Source: Massilia sp. Leaf139
Lineage (GTDB): Bacteria; Pseudomonadota; Gammaproteobacteria; Burkholderiales; Burkholderiaceae_D
Length of the DNA stretch: 39,807 bases
Direction: 5' to 3'
Assembly (NCBI RefSeq): GCF_001424165.1
Contig: NZ_LMOJ01000006.1
Span: 915 to 40,721, forward strand
Below, in pieces: positions 14,536 through 22,052 of the stretch; the stretch's first letter is position 1, and every line of letters begins with the position of its first letter. A program made the translations under genes and the position numbers. Below the pieces are notes generated by a model. That model saw nothing but the letters and a program-made list of their open reading frames with translations. It was not told where the DNA came from and did not search any database.

Positions 14536-16200
14536 ATGAAGCGCGACCTCATGACAATGGCGCTCGACCTCGGCAGCGAGCTTATCATTGACAACTTTGC
14601 CGGCGGCGGCGGCACCAGTACAGGCCTTGAGCGCGCGTTCGGCCGTCCGGTCGACATCGCGATTAACCACGACCCTGAAGCGCTGGCCATGCACGCCATC
14701 AACCACCCGCACACGAAGCATCTGTGCGAGAGCGTGTGGGACGTAGATCCGATTGAGGTAACCGGCAACCAGCCGGTCGGCCTGGTCTGGCTCTCGCCCG
14801 ACTGCAAGCACTTCAGCAAGGCCAAGGGCGGCAAGCCGGTCGAGAAGAAGATTCGTGGCCTGGCGTGGATCGCTTTGCGCTGGGTCGCACTGACCAAGAC
14901 CCGCGTCCTTATGCTGGAGAACGTCGAGGAGTTCAAGACGTGGGGGCCGTTGATCCAAGACGAACACGGCAACTGGAAGCCTGACCCGGCTCGCCGCGGC
15001 AAGACCTTCGACAGCTTCGTGCGCCAGCTAAGGGGCCACGGCTACAAAGTCGATTACCGCGAGCTGCGCGCGAGCGACCACGCCACGCCGACCATCCGGA
15101 AGCGGTTCTTCCTAGTGGCGCGCCGCGACGGCATCCCGATCGAATGGCCAGAGGCATCCCACGGCGCACCTGATCTGCCTGCTGTCCTTGCTGGAAAGAT
15201 GCGCCCGTACCGCACCGCGGCCGAATGCATCGACTGGTCGCTGCCGTGCCCGTCGATCTTCAGCCGAAAGCGCCCGCTCGCCGAGAACACCCTGCGCCGC
15301 GTGGCGAAGGGCATCATCCGCTATGTAGTCGAGGCCGAGAAGCCGTTCGTTGTGCCGCACGGCCCAATGCTGGTGTCGCCATTCCTAAACGAGCATGCCA
15401 ACGCCAGCACGCAGCGCGTGATGCCGGCGGACGAGCCGCTGCGCACCATCTGCGCACAAGTGAAGGGTGGACACTTTGGGCTGGTCCAGGCCTTTCTGGC
15501 CAAGCACTACACCGGCGTGGTGGGTTCCGATCTGAACGACCCAATCGGTACTGTGACCGCGACCGACCACCACAGCCTGGTGACCGCTCACCTGACGAAG
15601 TTTCGCACTGGCTCGACCGGCAGCGACTTGGCCGACCCAATGCCGACCATCACGGCCGGCCCGAAGGAAAACCCCGCTGGCGCGCCACACGCGCTCGGGC
15701 TGGTGACCAGCAACCTTGTGAAACTTCGCGGCACCAGCTGCGCCGCCAGCATGGACGAGCCGTTGCACACGATCAGCGCCCAGGGCCAGCACCATGCGGA
15801 GGTTCGCGCATTTCTGATCAAGTACTACGGCGCAGATCAGGATCCACGCCTGGAGGAGCCGCTGCACACGATCACGACGAAGCACCGGTTCGGACTGGTG
15901 ACGATCCACGGCGAGGATTACGAAATCGTCGACATCGGTTTGCGCATGCTGGAGCCTCACGAGCTGTACCGCGCGCAGGGCTTTCCGGAGCACTACGTCA
16001 TCGACGAGATTCCCGATCCAGCGCTGCTGTTCCGCGACGGCGCCCAGGTCGCGTCCAATCCGCTATCGCTGCCGCGCGTGCGCCTGACGAAGTCGGCCCA
16101 GGTGCGCATGTGCGGCAACAGCGTTTGCCCGCCGCTGTCGGAGGCGCTGATTCGCGCCAACTTTGTACACGAACGCGAGATCGCGAGGGTTGCAGCATGA
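14536..16200 (+). CDS. DNA (cytosine-5-)-methyltransferase with internal repeats
   Basis: The 554-residue protein carries the C5-methyltransferase motifs: I, DNFAGGGGTSTGLE (19-32); IV, LSPDCKHFS with the catalytic Cys90 (PDC rather than the common PPC); VI, ENVEEF (128-133); VIII, IRKRFFLVARRDG (187-199); IX, MLEPHELYRAQGFPEHY (471-487); and X, QVRMCGNSVCPPL (522-534). Between VIII and IX, residues about 299-466 hold five related units of the type DEPLHTI-(S/T)-A...H...LV..FL.KYYG, where the target-recognition region belongs. No restriction enzyme lies nearby, so it probably acts as an orphan phage enzyme protecting phage DNA from host restriction. It is the largest gene of the second early operon. 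Confidence 0.92.
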   Translation: MKRDLMTMALDLGSELIIDNFAGGGGTSTGLERAFGRPVDIAINHDPEALAMHAINHPHTKHLCESVWDVDPIEVTGNQPVGLVWLSPDCKHFSKAKGGKPVEKKIRGLAWIALRWVALTKTRVLMLENVEEFKTWGPLIQDEHGNWKPDPARRGKTFDSFVRQLRGHGYKVDYRELRASDHATPTIRKRFFLVARRDGIPIEWPEASHGAPDLPAVLAGKMRPYRTAAECIDWSLPCPSIFSRKRPLAENTLRRVAKGIIRYVVEAEKPFVVPHGPMLVSPFLNEHANASTQRVMPADEPLRTICAQVKGGHFGLVQAFLAKHYTGVVGSDLNDPIGTVTATDHHSLVTAHLTKFRTGSTGSDLADPMPTITAGPKENPAGAPHALGLVTSNLVKLRGTSCAASMDEPLHTISAQGQHHAEVRAFLIKYYGADQDPRLEEPLHTITTKHRFGLVTIHGEDYEIVDIGLRMLEPHELYRAQGFPEHYVIDEIPDPALLFRDGAQVASNPLSLPRVRLTKSAQVRMCGNSVCPPLSEALIRANFVHEREIARVAA

Positions 16201-16247
16201 GCCAGATCGGAATCATGGATGCAGGTACGCAAAAGCGACAGTGCCCA

Positions 16248-16925
16248 TCAGCTTTGCTCTGCGGCGTGTGCTTGGTTATACCTTGGCACGGCAAACTCGA
16301 AGTTGTGTTTTATCTGGAAATTGGTCAGCTCGGCCATGACACGCTGGATCTCGGCCAAGCTTTCGTTCAATTCGTATGTAATCGTCCGCGACAGCAGCTC
16401 CATTACATCCCATTCAATGGGCTCGGTTGCTGCACTGTAGTTTCTATACTCGAGTCGCAAGGATCTTACACGTGTGCCGATCCACGCCAGCCTTGCTGCG
16501 AGCTGGTTGGGCAGATATACGAGAGGTACCAGTTCGTCTGCTGTCCACAGGTCATCATCGCTAAAACGCTGAGAGATGTCGCCGAACATTACCCTCGGGT
16601 CGTCGGGCTGGTTGAGCGGCGTCGCCAAGGCGTTACGCGCCTGGGCCAGTACACGAACTACATTTCGGAGCCTTACTTTGAAATGAGCTGCTGTTACAAG
16701 AGCAAGGTTGAGTTGCTCATTGCGTTTGGTGCGAGATGCATCGGTCGCCAACCAAATAGTCATGGCCAGCGTCGCAACCGTTCCGATAGATCCGACCCAA
16801 GTTCCCCAGTCAGATTTGCTCAGTTCGTAGGCTTGACCCAACAGGATGAGGTCTGTGACGCAGCCAAGCGCGAGCAAGGTGACGAGTACAACCGGGTTAT
16901 TCAGCAATTTGACCGTAATTTTCAT
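16248..16925 (-). CDS. Counter-oriented membrane protein, moron-like
   Basis: This 225-residue gene runs against the plus-strand early operon. The product has two N-terminal membrane segments (about 11-32, NPVVLVTLLALGCVTDLILLG, and 41-61, DWGTWVGSIGTVATLAMTIW). A cytosolic helical domain follows with LVTAAHFKVRLRNVVRVLAQ, IGTRVRSLRLEYRN and a final FQIKHNFEFAVPRYN. The layout resembles small two-helix membrane proteins found as prophage accessory or defence genes, but no family is recognised. Its DNA is visibly more AT-rich than its neighbours, and no strong Shine-Dalgarno is seen. The likely role is a lysogenic conversion or superinfection function, by context only. Confidence 0.75.
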   Translation of the reverse strand: MKITVKLLNNPVVLVTLLALGCVTDLILLGQAYELSKSDWGTWVGSIGTVATLAMTIWLATDASRTKRNEQLNLALVTAAHFKVRLRNVVRVLAQARNALATPLNQPDDPRVMFGDISQRFSDDDLWTADELVPLVYLPNQLAARLAWIGTRVRSLRLEYRNYSAATEPIEWDVMELLSRTITYELNESLAEIQRVMAELTNFQIKHNFEFAVPRYNQAHAAEQS

Positions 16926-16968
16926 TGGGAAATCTTAGCACGGCCACAACGATGCCAGGAGCTGCCGC

Positions 16969-17160
16969 ATGAATGAACGAAAGGGAGACCGCCGCTGGCG
17001 AACGCGCACGCCAGAGCAGCTGTTGCCTGAGCGCCGCGACGGCCTCGATCGGCGCGCCATGCGTAGCCAGCCGGTACCGCCGTCGGCAATACGAATTGGG
17101 TATGGGGAGACGCCACCGCGCATCGAGCGCCGGCGCTTCCCGGAATCAGGAACGGAATAG
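16969..17160 (+). CDS. Small arginine-rich phage protein
   Basis: The ATG at 16969 follows CAGGAG at good spacing and opens a 63-residue frame. It is basic and rich in Arg, Pro and Glu (MNERKGDRRWRTRTPEQLLP...RIERRRFPESGTE), without a hydrophobic core. A second ATG four bases later opens another frame of similar length that looks less protein-like. It is probably mostly disordered or nucleic-acid binding. It resumes the plus-strand operon after the counter-oriented membrane gene. Confidence 0.5.
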   Translation: MNERKGDRRWRTRTPEQLLPERRDGLDRRAMRSQPVPPSAIRIGYGETPPRIERRRFPESGTE

Positions 17161-17172
17161 GAGGACGAAGAG

Positions 17173-17442
17173 ATGAGCGAAAACGAACTGATTCAGCAGA
17201 TGGCGGCCGCGGTCGCCCAGCACCTGCAGCCGGCAATCCCGGTGCAGATCGACATGTGGGACGTGGCGACGATTGCGCGCGTGCTCAAACGGAGCGAGAC
17301 CCAGGTGCGCAATCGGATGATCTGTCTGCCGGACTTCCCGAAAGCGATCCGCTTGCCGGTCGTCGGCGGCGGCCGGGGGCAGCCGTTATTCCGCGCGAGC
17401 GAGGTGTTAGAATGGGCCGGCAAGTATCAGGATCGGCATTGA
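17173..17442 (+). CDS. AlpA/excisionase-like helix-turn-helix protein
   Basis: The 89-residue protein carries a MerR/AlpA-like helix-turn-helix (MWDVATIARVLKRSETQVRN then RMICLPDFPKAIRLP and PLFRASEVLEWAGKY, about 28-86). The PDFPKAIRL part and the final SEVLEWA helix are typical of AlpA and excisionase-type proteins, which bind att or promoter DNA and guide the direction of recombination. An AGGACGAAGAG ribosome site precedes the ATG. It is the last phage gene before the chromosomal genes, a common place for an excisionase, though the only recombinase in view is 10 kb away on the other strand. Confidence 0.8.
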   Translation: MSENELIQQMAAAVAQHLQPAIPVQIDMWDVATIARVLKRSETQVRNRMICLPDFPKAIRLPVVGGGRGQPLFRASEVLEWAGKYQDRH

Positions 17443-17665
17443 AGGACGGAAGGTGGGGGCGGCGCCAGTACGCTGTTCCCCTCCCTGTTCAGCATTGCGA
17501 CCTCTGCAAAAATACTTTCCTACTCCGCAGAATTTACGCGCACACCCTCCAACCCTTTGAATTTCCTACAGTTTGGGCTCCGGCTCGGGGCACCAACGAT
17601 TTTCTTGCGCAGCGCCTCGCCGAGGCCGGCGCACAGCCCCCCGCGCCTGTCCTGCATATCCCACT
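17443..17665. other. Prophage-chromosome junction region, no gene
   Basis: Between the AlpA-like gene and the end of the GGDEF/EVL gene lie 223 bases without a convincing gene. The first part is GC-rich. The stretch 17505-17575 is more AT-rich and irregular, which suits an attachment site. No tRNA, tmRNA or other RNA gene can be recognised, and without the left end the repeated att core cannot be defined. Confidence 0.45.
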
Positions 17666-19783
17666 TTAGTATCCGCCGTAAATGCGTTCGAATTCGGCGA
17701 TCGGCACCGGGCGTCCGAGCAGGTAGCCCTGAAGCGTCCCGCAGCCGCCATCGACGAGGAAGCTGCGCTGCGCTTCGTGCTCCACGCCCTCGGCAACGAT
17801 CTCGAGCCTGAGCTTGCGCGCCAGCGCGATGATTGCCTCGACGATCGGCGCGGCATCCGGGTCGAGGTGCACGTCGTGCACGAAGGAGCGGTCGATCTTG
17901 AGTGCCGTCAGCGGAAAGCGGCGCAGGTAGGCGAGCGAGGAGTAGCCGGTGCCGAAATCGTCGAGCGAGAACTGGACGCCAAGGCCGCGCAGTGCATGCA
18001 TCCGCTCGACGGTCTCGGCGACGTTCTCGGCAAACACACTTTCGGTCAGCTCCAGGCACAGGCGGTCGGCGGGAGCGCCTGTGCGCCGCAGGACATCGGC
18101 AACCCTGTCGGGGAAATCCGCGCCACGCATCTGGTGCACGCTGACATTCACCGCGAGCTTGAGGCTGCCGAGCGTGCGCTGGCCGCGCCAGCGCGCCAGC
18201 GCCTGGCAAGCTTCGTCGAGCACGTACTGGCCCAGCGGCACGATCAGTCCCGAGGTTTCGGCCAGGCCGATAAAGGTGTCCGGCCCGAGCAGGACGCCGT
18301 CGCCCCGATCCCAGCGCACCAGCACCTCGGCGCCCACCAGCCGGCCATCGCGGCTGAACTGCGGCTGGCAGAACAGGACGAACTGGTGCATCTCCAGGCC
18401 CCGCCGCAGGCCGCTTTCGAGCGCCGCCTGGCGATCCGCCGAGGCCTGCATCCCGGCGTCGAAGAAGCGGGCGGTATTGCGACCATCCGCCTTGGCGCGG
18501 TACATGGCGAGATCGGCCTGCTTGAGCAGGGTCTCGATGCCCGCCGACGTGCCGTCGAACAGCACCACGCCGATGCTCGGCGTGCTCGAGAACGCACGTC
18601 CGGCGAGATCGTAGGGCTGGCCCAGCGCATCTTGGAGCTTGGCGATGACGTGGTTCGTTTCCTGTACCGCCGTCTCCGCCGAGCAGCCGAGGTCTTCGAG
18701 GACGATCACGAATTCGTCGCCGCCCAGGCGGGCCAGCGCGTCGCTGTGGCGCAGGGCGCGGCGCAGGCGCCCGGCGACCTGGCGCAGCAGCATGTCGCCA
18801 AGGTCGTGGCCCATCGTGTCGTTGAGCAGCTTGAAGTTGTCCAGGTCGAGGAACAGCAGCGCGCCGAACCGGCCCGAGCGGTGACTGCGGGCCAGGGCCT
18901 TGTCCAGTTCTTCGATGAGAAAGCGGCGGTTCGGCAAGCCCGTCAGGTGATCGAAATAGGCCAGTTCGTAGATGCGCCGCTCCGTGCGCTTGCGCTCGGT
19001 AAGATCGGTGTTGGTACCGGAGATGCGCAGTGCCTTGCCGTGCGCCCCACGCAGCACGAAACCGCGCGACAGCACCGGAACGTGATGACCGTCCCGATGG
19101 CGCAGGCGCAATTCGATGCTGTAGTTCTCGTGCTGGCCGTCCAACAACTGACGCATGAAGTCACCGACGCGGGCCTTGTCGTCCGGATGGGTCAGGCGCA
19201 GCCAGAGCCCGGCGTCGCCCGGCAGCGCGCCGGGCTCGTAGCCGAGCATGTTCCACCAGCGGTCGGAATAATAGACTTCCCCGGTGTCCACCTCGTAATC
19301 CCAGGGCGCGTCGGTAGAGCCGCGCAAGACCAGGCGCAGCCGCTCTTCCGACTTCTGCAGACGCTGCTTGGCGCGTTTCAGCGCCGTGCAGTCGGTGAAG
19401 CAGACGACCACCTGGTTCAGGCGGCCATCGGGATCGTGTTCGGGATAGGCATTGCAGATCAGCCAGCGCACGGGTTCGGTTCCGGTGGCGAGCACGCCCA
19501 CGATGAGGTGCGCAAGCTTTTCGCCGGTACGCAAGACGACGTTGACGGGATAGTCCTCCGGCGCCATCGCCTGGTAATTCGGGTGGACGAAATCCCAAGC
19601 CGCCGCGCTCGATTCCGTGCCTTTGAGCTGTTCCGCGCTCTGCCCCAGCAATTCGCAAGCGAGACAGTTTGCCGCAACGATGCGTCCGTCGGCGCCGTGC
19701 ACCACGACGCCGGCGGGCAGGTGGTCGAGCAGGTCATCGAGCCGGCGCTGGACAGCCGCTGCCGCGTCGAGATTCATGATCAT
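17666..19783 (-). CDS. PAS-PAS-GGDEF-EAL (EVL) c-di-GMP enzyme
   Basis: With the ATG at 19783 the product is 705 residues. Two PAS domains (about 12-130 and 145-265) are followed by GGDEF (about 270-430), with the active-site motif RLGGDEF (352-358) and an intact RxxD product-inhibition site (RHSD, 345-348). The EAL domain (about 440-700) has GAEVLVRW (EVL variant, catalytic Glu kept), LELTES, SLDDFGTGYSSL, LKIDRSFV, IVAEGVE and LQGYLLGRP. Both domains look catalytically competent, so the protein probably makes and/or degrades c-di-GMP depending on a PAS-sensed cue. No N-terminal membrane span is seen, so it should be cytosolic. Upstream in-frame ATGs (to 19870) are possible starts; none has a strong ribosome site. 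Confidence 0.92.
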   Translation of the reverse strand: MIMNLDAAAAVQRRLDDLLDHLPAGVVVHGADGRIVAANCLACELLGQSAEQLKGTESSAAAWDFVHPNYQAMAPEDYPVNVVLRTGEKLAHLIVGVLATGTEPVRWLICNAYPEHDPDGRLNQVVVCFTDCTALKRAKQRLQKSEERLRLVLRGSTDAPWDYEVDTGEVYYSDRWWNMLGYEPGALPGDAGLWLRLTHPDDKARVGDFMRQLLDGQHENYSIELRLRHRDGHHVPVLSRGFVLRGAHGKALRISGTNTDLTERKRTERRIYELAYFDHLTGLPNRRFLIEELDKALARSHRSGRFGALLFLDLDNFKLLNDTMGHDLGDMLLRQVAGRLRRALRHSDALARLGGDEFVIVLEDLGCSAETAVQETNHVIAKLQDALGQPYDLAGRAFSSTPSIGVVLFDGTSAGIETLLKQADLAMYRAKADGRNTARFFDAGMQASADRQAALESGLRRGLEMHQFVLFCQPQFSRDGRLVGAEVLVRWDRGDGVLLGPDTFIGLAETSGLIVPLGQYVLDEACQALARWRGQRTLGSLKLAVNVSVHQMRGADFPDRVADVLRRTGAPADRLCLELTESVFAENVAETVERMHALRGLGVQFSLDDFGTGYSSLAYLRRFPLTALKIDRSFVHDVHLDPDAAPIVEAIIALARKLRLEIVAEGVEHEAQRSFLVDGGCGTLQGYLLGRPVPIAEFERIYGGY

Positions 19784-19942
19784 CGCTGCGATTCTGAGGG
19801 TTCGCCATGCAGGAAATAGTAGCACGGGCACCACGCGATGCGGCACGCATTGCCGCATCGACGCGGACATCTTCCTCGGCCACTTCAGCAGGAGCGGACT
19901 GATCCGGCCAGGCGCCGCCGGCGCTTCGGTTCACCGGATTAC

Positions 19943-19977
19943 ATTATATTGAATGATTAAACGTCGTGCGATATAAT
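19943..19977 (+). promoter_or_regulatory. Promoter and operator of the sulfide-response operon
   Basis: TTGAAT (19949-19954), a 17-base spacer and TATAAT (19972-19977) make a near-consensus sigma70 promoter 38 bases before the regulator start. An inverted repeat, ATTATAT (19943-19949) and ATATAAT (19971-19977), touches the -35 and covers the -10. BigR/SqrR-type regulators are known to bind AT-rich palindromes at their own promoters, so autoregulation through this repeat is likely. Confidence 0.8.
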
Positions 19978-20014
19978 ATTCGCAGATAGAATGTACCGCA
20001 AGGAGAGGCGAACG

Positions 20015-20347
20015 ATGCGCAAGAACCCGAAGTTGAACCTGGAGGCCATGCAGAATGCGGCGGCACAGGCCTGTGCCCTGCTGAAAGTGCTGAGCAATCC
20101 CGACCGGCTGATTCTTCTGTGCCAGCTGACCCAGGGCGAGTTCTGCGTCAGCGAGCTCGAGACCATGCTGGGGATCTCACAGCCGACCCTGTCCCAGCAG
20201 CTGGGCGTGCTGCGCGAGGAAGGCCTCGTCAGCACCCGGCGCGAGGGCAAGCAGATCTACTACAAGATCGAGAGCGCCGAGGCCACTACGCTCATGGGCG
20301 TGTTGTACGAACTGTATTGCCTGCCCGCACAGGAAGCGCGCAAATGA
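20015..20347 (+). CDS. ArsR-family repressor, BigR/SqrR-like persulfide sensor
   Basis: The ATG at 20015 follows AAGGAG and gives 110 residues. An earlier ATG at 19991 has no ribosome site. The winged helix-turn-helix is clear: LLKVLSNPDRLILLCQL, CVSELETMLGISQPTLSQQL, LREEGLVSTRREGKQIYYKI. Cys44 (GEFCVSEL) and Cys102 (ELYCLP) are the likely pair of the BigR/SqrR group, which forms a tetrasulfide bridge when exposed to persulfide and then releases the operator. The spacing of the two cysteines differs somewhat from what I recall for BigR, so exact equivalence of Cys102 is unproven. It leads an operon of sulfur permeases and a persulfide dioxygenase, which strongly supports sulfide sensing. Confidence 0.88.
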   Translation: MRKNPKLNLEAMQNAAAQACALLKVLSNPDRLILLCQLTQGEFCVSELETMLGISQPTLSQQLGVLREEGLVSTRREGKQIYYKIESAEATTLMGVLYELYCLPAQEARK

Positions 20348-20775
20348 CGATCGACTGGCTGCACTTCACGCCCTGGACGGCGCTGGCCGGCGGCCTGCTG
20401 ATCGGCCTGGCCGCGGCGCTGCTCGTCCTCTTCAACGGCAGGATCGCCGGCATCAGCGGCATTCTTGGCGGCCTGCTGCGTGCCGCGCGCAGCGACGTCG
20501 GGTGGCGCCTCGCTTTCCTGGCCGGCCTGCTGACGGCGCCCCTCCTGTACGCAATGATGGCGGCGCTTCCCGAAGTCACGGTGGAGGCTGGATCCGGCAC
20601 CCTGGTCGCCGCCGGGCTGCTGGTCGGCGTCGGCACGCGCTACGGATCGGGCTGCACCAGCGGCCATGGCGTCTGCGGCATTTCGCGTGGGTCGCCGCGT
20701 TCGCTGGCCGCCACCGCGGCCTTCATGTTCGCCGGCTTCGTCACCGTTTTCATCGTGCGGCACGCACTCACCTGA
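20344..20775 (+). CDS. YeeE/YedE-family sulfur permease, first half
   Basis: The ATG at 20344 overlaps the regulator stop (ATGA). The 143-residue protein has about four membrane segments and the family signature [20 protein letters not shown] (about 99-118), with the conserved cysteine-containing pore motif. YeeE/YedE proteins move reduced sulfur species such as thiosulfate. In many bacteria the transporter is split into two half-size proteins, as here with the next gene. It would work in the inner membrane to bring in or clear sulfur compounds under control of the ArsR regulator. Confidence 0.88.
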   Translation: MTIDWLHFTPWTALAGGLLIGLAAALLVLFNGRIAGISGILGGLLRAARSDVGWRLAFLAGLLTAPLLYAMMAALPEVTVEAGSGTLVAAGLLVGVGTRYGSGCTSGHGVCGISRGSPRSLAATAAFMFAGFVTVFIVRHALT

Positions 20776-20785
20776 AGGAACCGGC

Positions 20786-21223
20786 ATGCACATCGTAATG
20801 GCACTACTGGCCGGACTCGTCTTCGGCATCGGACTGATCGTATCGGGCATGACCGACCCGGCCAAGGTCATCGGCTTCCTCGACCTGGCCGGCGCCTGGA
20901 ACCCCTCGCTCGGCTTCGTCATGGGCGGGGCGATCCTGGTCGGCGTCGTCGCCTTCGCCCTCGCCCGCAGGCGCGACCGCTCCTGGCTGGGTGCTCCCAT
21001 GCGCCTGCCGACGGCGACCGCCATCGACCGCCGCCTGGTACTCGGCGCGCTCGCCTTCGGCGCCGGCTGGGGCCTGGCCGGCTACTGCCCGGGGCCGGCA
21101 CTGGCATCGCTGGCCACTGGCGGCGCCAAGCCGCTGATCTTCGTGCTCGCGATGCTGGCCGGCATGGCCTTGTTCGAGGTGTTCGAGCGCATCGCAGCGG
21201 TGCGCGCACTGGCAAAGGCCTGA
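20786..21223 (+). CDS. YeeE/YedE-family sulfur permease, second half
   Basis: This 145-residue membrane protein starts at the ATG at 20786, preceded by AAGGAA, ten bases after the previous stop. It shows [23 protein letters not shown] sequence ([19 protein letters not shown], about 15-33) and the second pore motif, [17 protein letters not shown] (about 94-110). It matches the C-terminal half of full-length YeeE and should form the working transporter with the protein encoded just upstream. TauE/SafE follows after two bases, so the whole set is co-transcribed. Confidence 0.88.
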   Translation: MHIVMALLAGLVFGIGLIVSGMTDPAKVIGFLDLAGAWNPSLGFVMGGAILVGVVAFALARRRDRSWLGAPMRLPTATAIDRRLVLGALAFGAGWGLAGYCPGPALASLATGGAKPLIFVLAMLAGMALFEVFERIAAVRALAKA

Positions 21224-21225
21224 AC

Positions 21226-22017
21226 ATGCTCGCCGGTCTCGGACTCGGGCTGGTGGTTGGACTGATCCTGGCGCTGACCGGCGCCGGCGGCGGCATCCTG
21301 GCGGTGCCCTTGCTGGTATTCGGGGTCGGCGCGACCGTCGCCGAAGCAGGCCCGGTCGGGCTAATGGCTGTCGGCATGGCCGCAGCCCTGGGCGCGGTGC
21401 TCGGTTTGAAGGAAGACACCGTGCGCTACCGCGCCGCCGTTCTAATCGCCGCCGCCGGCATGCTGCTGTCGCCGGCCGGACTGTGGGCGGCCAGGCAAGT
21501 CGACAGCCGCTGGCTGGCCGTCGTGTTTGCGCTGGTGCTGCTGTATGTCGCCGTTCGAACCTTCAGGCAGGCCTCCGGAACGAACGGCGCGCTGGCCAAG
21601 GCAGGCGCCGTGTGCGTCCGCGACGGCATGAGCGGCCGATTCGTCTGGACCCGGCCCTGCGCGCTGGCCATGGCCGTGTCGGGCGGCGTCGCCGGCCTGC
21701 TTTCCGGCCTGCTCGGCGTCGGCGGCGGCTTCGTGCTGGTGCCGGCTTTGCAGCGCACTACGGATCTGCCGATGAAATCGGCCGTGGCCACCTCGCTGGC
21801 GGTCATCGCCCTGATTTCGCTGATGGGGGTGGCAGCGACCGCCGCCAGCGGCGCCATGGACTGGGCACTCGCCCTGCCCTTCTCTGCGGGCGCGCTGGCA
21901 GGAATGCTCGGCGGCCGATCCCTCGCCGCCCGCCTGTCCGGCCCGCACCTGCAAAAAGGCTTTGCATTCGTTTCCGCGCTCGTCGCCATCGCGATGATCG
22001 TCAAGGCGCTGCCGTAA
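21226..22017 (+). CDS. TauE/SafE-family sulfite/organosulfonate exporter
   Basis: The 263-residue protein has about eight hydrophobic segments in two similar halves. The family-typical glycine-rich starts are LTGAGGGILAVPLLVFG (about 13-29) and LLGVGGGFVLVPALQ (about 160-174). The pattern PMKSAVATSLAVIALISLMG in the second half is also typical. TauE/SafE proteins export sulfite or related anions. Here it would remove sulfite produced from persulfide by the dioxygenase encoded next. It starts two bases after the previous gene and ends 35 bases before the dioxygenase. Confidence 0.9.
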   Translation: MLAGLGLGLVVGLILALTGAGGGILAVPLLVFGVGATVAEAGPVGLMAVGMAAALGAVLGLKEDTVRYRAAVLIAAAGMLLSPAGLWAARQVDSRWLAVVFALVLLYVAVRTFRQASGTNGALAKAGAVCVRDGMSGRFVWTRPCALAMAVSGGVAGLLSGLLGVGGGFVLVPALQRTTDLPMKSAVATSLAVIALISLMGVAATAASGAMDWALALPFSAGALAGMLGGRSLAARLSGPHLQKGFAFVSALVAIAMIVKALP

Positions 22018-22052
22018 GGCAGTCCCGCCACCACGTTGAAGGAGAAAGCACC

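Larger units (their letters stand above)
1..17450. mobile_element. Prophage (right-hand part; HK97-type tailed phage)
   Basis: A continuous block of phage genes runs from a ClpP-like head protease at the left edge to an AlpA/excisionase-like gene ending at 17442. It includes portal, both terminase subunits, HNH endonuclease, tyrosine recombinase, DnaB, a CI-like repressor with a YdaS/YdaT pair, and a DNA methyltransferase. Packaging genes of this type are known from HK97-like siphoviruses. Capsid, tail and lysis genes would lie left of the window. The right boundary is inferred from the change to ordinary chromosomal genes (GGDEF/EAL enzyme from 17666). No att repeat can be identified because the left end is missing. 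All core genes seen are intact, so nothing here shows that the prophage is defective. Confidence 0.9.

Noticed and set aside
16197..16976. Plus-strand frame of 259 codons starting at the methyltransferase stop
   Set aside because: Only the first dozen residues look like a phage gene start; the rest is antisense to the membrane protein at 16248-16925, which is much more protein-like. Kept as a finding about a truncated gene, not as a gene.
17570..17605. A tRNA 3' end (sequence ending GGGGCACCA)
   Set aside because: No T-arm consensus precedes it and no cloverleaf can be folded, so it is a chance match.
17573..19819. A 748-codon plus-strand frame across the GGDEF/EVL gene
   Set aside because: Antisense to a gene with intact GGDEF and EAL-type motifs; composition is not protein-like.
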